Shown: positions 15,667 to 22,823 of the stretch, in pieces
Layout: each line of letters opens with the position of its first letter
Numbering within the stretch: position 1 is the stretch's first letter
Assembly: GCA_963974915.1 (NCBI GenBank)
Contig: CAXBES010000006.1
Coordinates: 1 to 64,000, forward strand
Reading direction: 5' to 3'
DNA: 64,000 nt
From: CAXBES01 sp963974915
GTDB lineage: Bacteria; Bacteroidota; Bacteroidia; Flavobacteriales; Flavobacteriaceae
The notes under the pieces: generated by a model
What the model was told of the DNA's origin: nothing
What the model saw: the letters and a program-made list of their open reading frames with translations, nothing else
Database searches by the model: none
Program-made: the position numbers and the translations under genes

Positions 15667-16179
15667 TTTCAATATTATCTTCTGAACGATCTCATCAATT
15701 GTTGCGTCATCGCAGTTAATAGTTATATCTGCCTGAGTGTAATAAAATGAACGCTCGAACAAGTGCTTTCTTATAAAGTCATTCAATTGCTCCTTTTCTG
15801 TTAAATGAGATATTAGAGGTCTTTTGGTCTTTTCTTCGAACAATCGTTTGGTCAGGGTTTCCAAAGAACATTTTAGGTAGATTGTAAGAATGTTATCTTC
15901 ATTTTTTAAAAAGTCGATGATATTCCCATAGCACGGCGTACCTCCTCCGGTGGCCAAAACAAAATTATCTCGCCCCTTTAATGTTGTTTTTAAAATGGTA
16001 TTTTCCTTTTTTCTGAAATAAATCTCTCCTTTTTTAGAGAATATATTATTTATTGTATCATTTTCGGCTGATTCTATAAGGAAATCTAGGTCTAGAAAAT
16101 CGGCCTTTAACACTGTAGCCAAATTCTCTCCAACCGAAGATTTACCACTACCCATATAGCCTAATAAAACAATTTTCAT
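15658..16179 (-). CDS. aroK: Shikimate kinase
   Basis: Phosphorylates shikimate at O3 in aromatic amino acid synthesis. It has a P-loop at the N-terminus (MKIVLLGYMGSGKSSVG), the shikimate-binding DLDFLIE, and FVLATGGGTPCYG, the conserved Gly-rich loop. The lid region has KRPLIS. I start at 16179 (173 residues) because that puts the P-loop where the family has it. A start at 16200 would add seven residues read through a run of nine A. The 3' end overlaps the phosphoribosyltransferase gene. No convincing promoter was found; the tRNA promoter lies divergent about 75 nt further on. Confidence 0.95.
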   Translation of the reverse strand: MKIVLLGYMGSGKSSVGENLATVLKADFLDLDFLIESAENDTINNIFSKKGEIYFRKKENTILKTTLKGRDNFVLATGGGTPCYGNIIDFLKNEDNILTIYLKCSLETLTKRLFEEKTKRPLISHLTEKEQLNDFIRKHLFERSFYYTQADITINCDDATIDEIVQKIILKLF

Positions 16180-16251
16180 ACTTTTTTTTTGTTCCAACAT
16201 ACGCAGTCTAAAGCGTTTCTATTTTTTTATCAAATTTAATTGAAAATAGCT

Positions 16252-16282
16252 TTGAAAAATAAATTTAATGATAGTATATTTG
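16252..16282 (+). promoter_or_regulatory. tRNA promoter with GC-rich discriminator
   Basis: TTG (16252-16254), a 20-nt spacer and TATATTTG (16275-16282), followed at once by CACCCGCC. The same TTTGCACCCGC string occurs at both promoters at the left edge of the window. Confidence 0.8.
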
Positions 16283-16346
16283 CACCCGCCTACGGGAAAC
16301 ATAATTTGTTGAACATTGGCAATAAACAATTCGCTTTTTTAAGCAA

Positions 16347-16419
16347 GACCTGGTAGCTCAGTTGGTAGAGCACCTCCCTTTTAAGGAGGTGGTCCTGGGT
16401 TCGAGCCCCAGCCAGGTCA
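16347..16419 (+). tRNA. tRNA-Lys (anticodon TTT)
   Basis: A 73-nt cloverleaf. The acceptor GACCTGG pairs with CCAGGTC. The D arm is AGCTCAGTTGGTAGAGC, the anticodon stem CCTCC/GGAGG encloses loop CTTTTAA, and the T arm has GGTTCGAGCCC. The discriminator is A and no CCA is encoded. It lies 64 nt downstream of its promoter's -7 box. Confidence 0.97.
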
Positions 16420-16421
16420 CT

Positions 16422-16452
16422 AAAAGTTAAACCTCAGGTTTAACTTTTTTTT
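16422..16452 (+). terminator. Terminator or attenuator between the two tRNA genes
   Basis: AAAAGTTAAACC and GGTTTAACTTTT form a 12-bp stem with a 3-nt loop, followed by more T. It would stop most transcripts after tRNA-Lys unless read through or processed. Confidence 0.7.
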
Positions 16453-16469
16453 TGAATATACTATATTAT

Positions 16470-16552
16470 ACCCGGGTGCTGGAATTGGTAGACAGGCACG
16501 GTTGAGGGCCGTGTGTACTCGTTACGTGTGGGTTCAAGTCCCATCCCGGGTA
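16470..16552 (+). tRNA. tRNA-Leu (anticodon GAG)
   Basis: An 83-nt class II tRNA with a variable arm. The acceptor ACCCGGG pairs with CCCGGGT, the anticodon stem CACGG/CCGTG encloses loop TTGAGGG (anticodon GAG), and the T arm has GGTTCAAGTCC. No CCA is encoded. No separate promoter is evident between it and tRNA-Lys. Confidence 0.95.
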
Positions 16553-16773
16553 CAATTTTGCTTAATTATTCACAGCTGTCTATGTCACGTGGTTAATTTG
16601 GTTTCTTCGGCACTAACTTCTTTTCAGAAAGAAATTATCTAGTTGTTATACAGATAAGTAAAATCTGATCAGCTTAGGTTTTCATTTCAGTATTTTAACA
16701 ATTATAGCTCAATCCTATTCATCTCTATTTCTTTTTTGTACTTTAAAGCCTGAAAAAATTGGATAGTTTTACT

Positions 16774-17685
16774 ATGAATGTAAAAGCAGAGTTTAGCATC
16801 AAAGATCTTGAAAACCTTAGTGGTGTTAAGGCACATACAATTCGTATTTGGGAAAAGAGATACAAACTTCTTGAACCAAAGAGAACCACAACCAACATTA
16901 GAAAATACGATCTAAATAATTTAAAAAAGCTACTCAATGTTAGTTTTCTCTACAATGATGGTTATAAAATTTCGAAAATTGCACATCTCAATAATGAAGA
17001 GTTACTTAAATTAATTCAGAATAAGGCGAAATTAAAGCAGGAAGACTTTGCTATTAATGCATTCAAAACTGCAATGTTCGATTTTGATCATCAGTTATTC
17101 AACTCCACTTACAAGAAACTTCTTGAACAAAAATCCTTCAGTGAGATTTTTGAACACATATTTATTCCCTTGTTAAATGACATTGGACTGCTATGGCAAA
17201 CCAGTACTATTGATCCGGTTCACGAGAGTTTTATTTCAGAATTAATAAAGCAAAAGATCGTAATTAATATAGCCTTAGAGCAAGAGTCGTTCACAAAAAA
17301 TAATGAAACTGTATTTGTATTATTTCTCCCGTTTCAGGAAGTTCACGATATTGGATTACATTTTGCGAATTACCATTTAACTTCGGTCGGCTTCAAGACT
17401 ATTTACCTTGGTGCAAACATTCCACTTAATAATTTAAAGAACCTTCTGAAAAATTCGAATCAGCTTATATTTCTAACTTATCTTACAGTACAGCCGGAAG
17501 ACAAGGATGCGCAAACTTTTGTAAAAGACTTTACCAATGAAATCTGCGCAAAACACAATTGTAATCTTTGGACTGTGGGTCCGAAGGCACAAAATCTGGA
17601 TCGCAAAGAAATACCTGATGGAGTAAGGGTAATTTCAGGCCTACATGAATTTTATGAATGTATCCAAAAATTAAAAAACTCTTAA
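16774..17685 (+). CDS. MerR-family regulator with a CarH/LitR-like cobalamin-binding-type domain
   Basis: A 303-residue regulator. An N-terminal MerR helix-turn-helix (FSIKDLENLSGVKAHTIRIW) is followed by a helical bundle and a B12-binding-type Rossmann domain. In CarH, light sensing by adenosylcobalamin uses a W-H pair, a following E-H pair, and a His in ExHxxG that ligates cobalt. Here W141, E151 and the ligating H191 (EVHDIG) are kept, but the residue after the Trp is Gln and the one after E151 is Ser. Cobalamin binding is therefore possible, but a classical CarH photocycle is doubtful. I chose ATG at 16774 over TTG at 16759. It lies directly upstream of the carotenoid operon and most likely controls it. 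Confidence 0.88.
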   Translation: MNVKAEFSIKDLENLSGVKAHTIRIWEKRYKLLEPKRTTTNIRKYDLNNLKKLLNVSFLYNDGYKISKIAHLNNEELLKLIQNKAKLKQEDFAINAFKTAMFDFDHQLFNSTYKKLLEQKSFSEIFEHIFIPLLNDIGLLWQTSTIDPVHESFISELIKQKIVINIALEQESFTKNNETVFVLFLPFQEVHDIGLHFANYHLTSVGFKTIYLGANIPLNNLKNLLKNSNQLIFLTYLTVQPEDKDAQTFVKDFTNEICAKHNCNLWTVGPKAQNLDRKEIPDGVRVISGLHEFYECIQKLKNS

Positions 17686-17705
17686 ATTTTACTTCAAAAA
17701 TATAT

Positions 17706-17739
17706 TTTGTTTAAATAAATGTTATTTTTGTTAAACAAA
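17706..17739 (+). promoter_or_regulatory. crtI promoter overlaid by an inverted repeat (probable MerR-type operator)
   Basis: Nine-bp arms TTTGTTTAA (17706-17714) and TTAAACAAA (17731-17739) flank 16 nt that contain the -7 box TATTTTTG (17723-17730). The right arm abuts the -7 box and reaches the crtI start codon. No good -33 lies at normal distance, as expected for a promoter that depends on a regulator. Confidence 0.6.
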
Positions 17740-19208
17740 TGAAAAAGAACATTGCCATAATCGGCTCAGGCTTTTCGTCTTTAGCAGCAGCAAGTTATCT
17801 CGCATCTTCGGGGTATAAGGTCACTATTTATGAAAAAAATGATACTATAGGCGGGAGAGCGAGGCAGTTAAAACGAGATGGATTTGTATTCGACATAGGT
17901 CCTACATGGTATTGGATGCCAGACGTGTTTGAAAGATTTTTCGCCGATTTTAATAAAAAACCTTCCCACTATTATGAACTTATCAAGCTAAATCCCGCTT
18001 ATAGTGTTTATTTCAATGAAAATGATTTCATCCTTATAGAAGACACATTAGAAAAGATCTGTGCCGTTTTTGAGAAAGAAGAACCGGGATCTTCAAAAAA
18101 ACTGCAAAAGTTTATGTCGCAGGCACTTGACAATTATAATATTGCGATTAAAGATCTCGTTTATCGACCCGGTGTTTCCCCCCTTGAATTGGTTACCGCA
18201 GCTACTATTAAAAAGATCGGACAGTTTTTTAGTACGATAAGCAAGGAAGTGAGAAAAGAATTTAACAGCCCTCGTTTAATTGCAATATTGGAGTTTCCGG
18301 TGCTATTTTTAGGAGCTAAGCCCTCTGATACTCCGGCATTTTATAGCTTTATGAATTATGCAGATTTTGGACTGGGTACATTTCATCCCAAAAATGGCAT
18401 GTATAGCGTTATTAAAGCAATGCAGGAATTGGCAGAATCACTGGGTGTTACCATTGTAACTAACTCGAATGTTGAGAAAATAGTTGTTCATGATAATTCT
18501 GCTTCAGCTTTAGTTGTGAACGGTAAAGAGATCACTGCCGATATAATATTAAGCGGAGCAGACTACCATCATACCGAAACATTACTGGATTCAGAATACC
18601 GACAATATTCAGAAAAATACTGGGAAAAGAAAATTTTCGCTCCTTCCTCTTTATTGTTCTACGTTGGTTTTAACAAGAAAATACAAAACGTCGAGCATCA
18701 TACCCTTTTCTTCGATGTAGATTTTAAAGAACACGCTAAAGAAATTTACGATGCACCTCAATGGCCTAAAAACCCATTATTCTATGCTAGTTTTCCTTCA
18801 AAAACAGATGCAAACGCCGCTCCCAAAGGCAAAGAAGCCGGCATCTTTCTAATTCCTTTAGCTCCCGGTTTAACCGAAACTTCCGAAATTCGAGAAGAGT
18901 ATTTTGAAAAGATAATTTCAAGATTTGAAAAACTTACAAGTCAAAACGTAAGAAATAGCATTATCTTTAAGGAGTCCTTCTGTATCAACGACTTCATAAA
19001 CGATTACAATTCGTATAAGGGAAATGCATACGGACTAGCAAATACTTTGATGCAAACTGCCTTTTTAAGGCCAAACTTAAAGAGTAAAAAGGTGAAAAAT
19101 TTGTTTTTTACCGGTCAGTTGACTGTTCCGGGTCCGGGTGTTCCGCCCGCATTGATCTCTGGAAAGTTAGTAGCCGGATTAATTGAAAAACAAAACCAAA
19201 AATTGTGA
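17739..19208 (+). CDS. crtI: Phytoene desaturase (CrtI type)
   Basis: FAD-dependent enzyme that converts colourless phytoene to lycopene. The 489 residues have the CrtI length. The dinucleotide-binding fold is at the start (IAIIGSGFSSLAAASYLA, then YEKNDTIGGRA), with Ser in place of the usual third Gly. FDIGPTWYWMPDVFE and a C-terminal FTGQLTVPGPGVPPALISG complete the family signature. It is the first gene of crtI-crtB-crtZ-cyclase and overlaps crtB by 4 nt. The GGPP synthase needed upstream is not in the window. Confidence 0.95.
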   Translation: MKKNIAIIGSGFSSLAAASYLASSGYKVTIYEKNDTIGGRARQLKRDGFVFDIGPTWYWMPDVFERFFADFNKKPSHYYELIKLNPAYSVYFNENDFILIEDTLEKICAVFEKEEPGSSKKLQKFMSQALDNYNIAIKDLVYRPGVSPLELVTAATIKKIGQFFSTISKEVRKEFNSPRLIAILEFPVLFLGAKPSDTPAFYSFMNYADFGLGTFHPKNGMYSVIKAMQELAESLGVTIVTNSNVEKIVVHDNSASALVVNGKEITADIILSGADYHHTETLLDSEYRQYSEKYWEKKIFAPSSLLFYVGFNKKIQNVEHHTLFFDVDFKEHAKEIYDAPQWPKNPLFYASFPSKTDANAAPKGKEAGIFLIPLAPGLTETSEIREEYFEKIISRFEKLTSQNVRNSIIFKESFCINDFINDYNSYKGNAYGLANTLMQTAFLRPNLKSKKVKNLFFTGQLTVPGPGVPPALISGKLVAGLIEKQNQKL

Positions 19209-20047
19209 AAGAGATTTTCGACATAGTATCATACGAATGCAGTAAGCAAGTAACAAAAGCTTACAGTACTTCGTTTTCTTTGGCTACTAAAATGCTTGCT
19301 CCAAGTATTAGACAAGATATTTATAATATATATGGATTCGTACGGTTAGCAGACGAAATTGTCGATTCTTTCCACGACTATGACAAGGCTACGCTTTTTA
19401 ACAGATTTGAAACCGATTTACATTTTGCCTTAAAAGAACAAATAAGTCTTAACCCTATATTAAATTCTTTTCAGGAAACCGTTCACAAATATGGCGTCGA
19501 TAAGCATCTTATAGACTCCTTTATGAAAAGTATGCGGCTCGATCTTACCAAACTTGATTATGCATCAGATCAAGAATACAAAGAATATATATACGGATCT
19601 GCAGATGTAGTCGGACTCATGTGCTTAAAAGTATTTGTGAAAGGTGATAGAAAAAAATATGAAGTCTTAAAAGAATCGGCTATGCATTTGGGATCTGCTT
19701 TTCAAAAAGTGAATTTCTTACGAGATTTAAAAGCAGATTACGAAGGGTTGAGCAGAACTTACTTTCCGAATACCAATCTTGAGGCTTTAGATGAAGTTTC
19801 AAAAGCCAGGATAATTAATGAGATCGAGGAAGACTTTAAAAAAGGTTATGAGGGTATTTTAATGCTCCCAACCGAAGCTAAATTTGGTGTTTTTATCGCT
19901 TATAGATATTATCGAAGGTTGTTAAAAAAACTGAGTAAAACACCTGCCATTGAGTTAAAAAACAGACGAATACGCGTTCCTAACTACGAAAAATTTGGTC
20001 TTCTTACCAGAAGCTATGTAAAATTTCAATTGAAACTAGTTAAATAG
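19205..20047 (+). CDS. crtB: Phytoene synthase
   Basis: Joins two GGPP molecules to give phytoene, the first committed carotenoid step. The 280-residue protein has both Asp-rich magnesium-binding motifs: DEIVD (50-54) and FLRDLKAD (171-178). YIYGSADVVGLMCLKVF between them is also typical. It starts with GTG, whose last two bases and the next A form the crtI stop (GTGA overlap), so the two are translationally coupled. Squalene synthase-family relatives can look similar, but the desaturase next door settles the role. Confidence 0.95.
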   Translation: MKEIFDIVSYECSKQVTKAYSTSFSLATKMLAPSIRQDIYNIYGFVRLADEIVDSFHDYDKATLFNRFETDLHFALKEQISLNPILNSFQETVHKYGVDKHLIDSFMKSMRLDLTKLDYASDQEYKEYIYGSADVVGLMCLKVFVKGDRKKYEVLKESAMHLGSAFQKVNFLRDLKADYEGLSRTYFPNTNLEALDEVSKARIINEIEEDFKKGYEGILMLPTEAKFGVFIAYRYYRRLLKKLSKTPAIELKNRRIRVPNYEKFGLLTRSYVKFQLKLVK

Positions 20048-20099
20048 ATTCTTATCTTTAAATCATATAGTAATAATTCATCGCACAGTTATAAAATAA

Positions 20100-20549
20100 A
20101 TGCAAACTCTCATTTGGATACTGATATTTTTAGGCACATTTAGCGCTATGGAATTTATGGCTTGGTTTACCCATAAATATGTAATGCATGGATTTTTATG
20201 GAGTTTACACAAAGATCATCATCATAAAGACCATGGGAGTTGGTGGGAACGGAACGACTTGTTCTTTATATTTTATGCAACCGTTAGTATTGGTTGTTTT
20301 ATCGCATGGAGTTATTACGATTTTTGGGCAGGATTACCTTTGGGCTTGGGGATCTTTGCCTACGGATTTACCTATTTCATGGTTCATGATATTTTTATCC
20401 ACCAGCGCTTTAAGTTATTCCGAAATGCAAATAACTGGTACGCCCGTGGCATTAGAAGAGCGCATAAAATACACCATAAACATCTAGGTAAGGAAAAAGG
20501 TGAATGCTTCGGAATGCTAGTGCCTCCACTAAAATATTTCAAAAAATAG
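20100..20549 (+). CDS. crtZ: Beta-carotene hydroxylase
   Basis: A membrane di-iron hydroxylase that adds hydroxyl groups to the beta-ionone rings, giving zeaxanthin. The 149-residue protein shows the full histidine set of the family: H25/H30 (HKYVMH), H37/H40-H42 (HKDHHH), H96/H101 (HDIFIH) and H122/H125/H126/H128 (HKIHHKH), between hydrophobic helices. It lies 52 nt after crtB and 3 nt before the cyclase gene, all one operon. Product assignment follows from family and context. No ketolase is present here, so zeaxanthin is the expected end product of this set. Confidence 0.95.
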   Translation: MQTLIWILIFLGTFSAMEFMAWFTHKYVMHGFLWSLHKDHHHKDHGSWWERNDLFFIFYATVSIGCFIAWSYYDFWAGLPLGLGIFAYGFTYFMVHDIFIHQRFKLFRNANNWYARGIRRAHKIHHKHLGKEKGECFGMLVPPLKYFKK

Positions 20550-20552
20550 CAG

Positions 20553-21248
20553 ATGGAATATTTATATCTATGGATAAATATTGCGTCACTGAGCGTTCCT
20601 TTTATTTTTAGTTTTCATCCTAAATTGAAGTTCTATAAAAAATGGAGGTCTCTTTTTCCTGCCATTTTTCTTATGATGGCCTTCTTTATTCCCTGGGATA
20701 TTTTTTTTACCGAAAATGGAATTTGGGGTTTTAACGAGCAATATCTTTCCGGAATCAAACTAATTAACTTACCAATAGAAGAATGGCTTTTTTTCATTTG
20801 TATTCCTTATGCCTGTCTCTTTACACATTATTCTTTAGTCAAATTTTTTCCCAAAATGGCCTTGTCAAATAGAACTACTTCTATAAGCTATGTGATACTA
20901 ATTACTACGTTACTCACAGTGGTAGTTTACAATTATGCCAAATGGTATACCGCGGTTAATTTTGCTTATGCGATTCTGCTTTTAGGATTAATATACAATT
21001 ATTCCAGAAAGAGCCTATCAGTATTTTTCCCCACTTTTCTGGTAGTACTTATCCCCTTTTACATAGTCAATGGATTATTAACCGGAAGTTGGATCGACGA
21101 TGAAGTGGTGTGGTATAACGACTTACACAATTTGAACATACGGGTTGGAACCATCCCTATTGAAGACAGTATTTACGCCTTAAGCATGTTACTTACTGTG
21201 TTTGTGTTAACCCAATATTTCGAAAAGAAACGCACCGGTGTCCACTAA
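20553..21248 (+). CDS. Lycopene beta-cyclase, fused CrtYc-CrtYd type
   Basis: A 231-residue membrane protein made of two related lycopene-cyclase domains. The first carries LPIEEWLFFICIPYA, matching the conserved PxEE motif. The second carries IPIEDSIYALSML. Actinobacteria and archaea have this cyclase as two chains or one fusion; the fused form is found in many flavobacteria. It turns lycopene into beta-carotene, and the hydroxylase gene 3 nt upstream takes the product on. Its 3' end overlaps the convergent TlpA-like gene by 4 nt. About six or seven hydrophobic helices are visible. Confidence 0.92.
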   Translation: MEYLYLWINIASLSVPFIFSFHPKLKFYKKWRSLFPAIFLMMAFFIPWDIFFTENGIWGFNEQYLSGIKLINLPIEEWLFFICIPYACLFTHYSLVKFFPKMALSNRTTSISYVILITTLLTVVVYNYAKWYTAVNFAYAILLLGLIYNYSRKSLSVFFPTFLVVLIPFYIVNGLLTGSWIDDEVVWYNDLHNLNIRVGTIPIEDSIYALSMLLTVFVLTQYFEKKRTGVH

Positions 21249-21805
21249 TTGCTTAAAAGCTCATTTATAATATTTACTACCTTCTCACTATCCCATTTCG
21301 CAGCTCCGGTTTCTCTAATAGCGATTTCTCCATTTTGTGTAATAAGAAACGTTGTTGGTAAAGACTGGACTTCTAGGAGAGTGGGTGGTTTACTTGTTTC
21401 AATAAAAACCGGGATTTTATAGCCTTTCTTCTGAAGAAATTTTTTGATTACTTCCGGTTCTTCCGAAGAAATAAAATAAAAATCTACCCGCTCGCCAAAT
21501 TGATCGTATAAGTTTTGCAGTGCCGGCATTTCGGCTACACAAGGCGGACACCAGGTAGCCCAAAAATTAATTAGGGTAACTTTCCCTTCGGAAACAGATA
21601 AATTAGTATTTACACCTTCAAGGGTTTGAAAATTCCAATCGTAATTACTTAAGGTCGTTCTCTTCTCTTTATTTACTTCCGAAGGACTAAAAGAAATCAG
21701 CCTATTGACAAACACTTTTATAGGTAAAGATGTTTGCGGTATAAACAAAAGCACAATAAATACTATAAAGATTAAATTACTCCAATTCTTTTTCAAAAAA
21801 TTCAT
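21245..21805 (-). CDS. TlpA-like membrane-anchored thioredoxin
   Basis: A 186-residue protein with one N-terminal membrane helix (about 9-27) and a periplasmic thioredoxin fold. The active site is FWATWCPPCVAEMPAL, and the cis-Pro loop is SLPTTFLI. It is of the TlpA/ResA class, which reduces or repairs disulfides, often for cytochrome maturation. No partner gene is adjacent: its neighbours are the convergent carotenoid operon and a region with a possible small RNA. Substrate unknown. Confidence 0.9.
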   Translation of the reverse strand: MNFLKKNWSNLIFIVFIVLLFIPQTSLPIKVFVNRLISFSPSEVNKEKRTTLSNYDWNFQTLEGVNTNLSVSEGKVTLINFWATWCPPCVAEMPALQNLYDQFGERVDFYFISSEEPEVIKKFLQKKGYKIPVFIETSKPPTLLEVQSLPTTFLITQNGEIAIRETGAAKWDSEKVVNIINELLSN

Positions 21806-21842
21806 AGATCAAATACGTTATAAAGTGGATGCCTATTTATAG

Positions 21843-22015
21843 TAGATTTGGATTAGGTGAATGACTAAATATAATAAGACATTATCAATTTCTTCGAACA
21901 ATACATCTGTCGGATGTACTAGCAAAAGCTTACCTCAGCACTTCACTGAGGGTAAGATAAAGAAAAAGCACTTTACTAAATTTAACAAATTCTATTAGAA
22001 AAAGTGCTTTTCATC
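21843..22015 (+). ncRNA. Candidate small RNA in the TlpA / C1q-like intergenic region
   Basis: A -7 box TAGATTTG (21843-21850) is followed about 80 nt later by a hairpin (CTTACCTCAG/CTGAGGGTAAG, 21929-21956). A long stem then follows (AAAAGCACTTT/AAAGTGCTTTT, 21964-21974/22001-22011, with CTAA/TTAG pairing inside) and a T run a few bases on. There is no reading frame, and the terminator-like stem sits between divergent genes. The -33 is weak (TTA at 22 nt). Hypothetical. Confidence 0.35.
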
Positions 22016-22023
22016 GTATTTTT

Positions 22024-22053
22024 TTGCTCTTTATAGATTTTTTCCTACATTTG
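22024..22053 (+). promoter_or_regulatory. Promoter of the C1q-like gene
   Basis: TTG (22024-22026), a 19-nt spacer and TACATTTG (22046-22053) match the consensus; the ATG is 42 nt further on. Confidence 0.75.
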
Positions 22054-22095
22054 TAAGACTCCCCAGCATTTATTTAACCCCATAAAATAAATGTT

Positions 22096-22764
22096 ATGAA
22101 AAATCTAACGACAATAATTTTATTCGTCCTCACATTAAACTGTTTTGGTCAAGTAGGAATAGGCACAACAATTCCAACTGCGACTTTAGATATTAATGGA
22201 AATTTAAAAATTAGAGATGTTCCCGAGGAAATTGCTGTGAATATAGCTAAAGATTCGGTCTTAGTGGTTAATAACGGTTACGTAAAAAGTGTCCCTGCAA
22301 CTAACTTGATAAATGAGACACTACCTACCGCAATAAAAGGAAACTTTACTACTACCGGTACGGTAAGTTTATCATTGCTAAGCGGACCAGAAACAATTCC
22401 TTTTGATGCGGAAGATTTTGATCTAAATGACGAATTTGATACAGGTACCGGAGTGTTCACTGCGAAGCAGGATGGGATTTATGTTGTCAATGTCCAAATA
22501 AAAGCAAATTCGGCTATTGGAATTGCGACCAACTTTGGAGTGCAGATAATAAAAAACAGTACAGTTGAAGCCAGAAATAGTTTCGCGAATATAGGAGTTC
22601 TTGGCATTAATGTTACCCCTCCTGTGCGGGAGACAGGAACACTTCTGGAATTAGAAGCCGGAGATACGCTTAGCTTCGAACTTCTGGGTGACATAGCCCT
22701 TGGTACGGTAAACTTATTAGGGTCAAACTTAGATAGCTTCTTTACTATTCATCAAATTAGATAA
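22096..22764 (+). CDS. Secreted protein with a C1q/TNF-like jelly-roll domain
   Basis: A 222-residue exported protein with signal MKNLTTIILFVLTLNCFGQ. The next stretch, VGIGTTIPTATLDINGNLKI, is a repeat-like head common in flavobacterial surface proteins. From about residue 85 the pattern fits a C1q-like fold: FTAKQDGIYVVNVQIKAN, FGVQIIKNSTVEARNS, LLELEAGDTLSFELLG and a final SFFTIHQIR. Such proteins are usually structural or adhesive. It is monocistronic, with a good promoter and a strong terminator 13 nt after the stop. The ligand, if any, is unknown. Confidence 0.8.
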   Translation: MKNLTTIILFVLTLNCFGQVGIGTTIPTATLDINGNLKIRDVPEEIAVNIAKDSVLVVNNGYVKSVPATNLINETLPTAIKGNFTTTGTVSLSLLSGPETIPFDAEDFDLNDEFDTGTGVFTAKQDGIYVVNVQIKANSAIGIATNFGVQIIKNSTVEARNSFANIGVLGINVTPPVRETGTLLELEAGDTLSFELLGDIALGTVNLLGSNLDSFFTIHQIR

Positions 22765-22777
22765 CATGGTCTTAAAT

Positions 22778-22809
22778 AAAAAAGCTCCCGTAAAACGGGA
22801 GCTTTTTTT
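22778..22809 (+). terminator. Bidirectional terminator between the C1q-like gene and aconitase
   Basis: AAAAAAGCTCCCGT and ACGGGAGCTTTTTT around a short A-rich loop, with T runs on both strands. It can serve both convergent genes. Confidence 0.92.
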
Positions 22810-22823
22810 AGTTAGACACTTTA

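Noticed and set aside
15120..16200. PyrR-like protein as evidence for a pyr attenuator nearby
   Set aside because: No pyrimidine genes or attenuator stems adjoin it; pyrD is far away and has an ordinary -7 promoter element.
16553..16773. B12 riboswitch or other riboswitch before the MerR gene
   Set aside because: The 221-nt AT-rich leader lacks the conserved B12-box and other recognisable aptamer cores.
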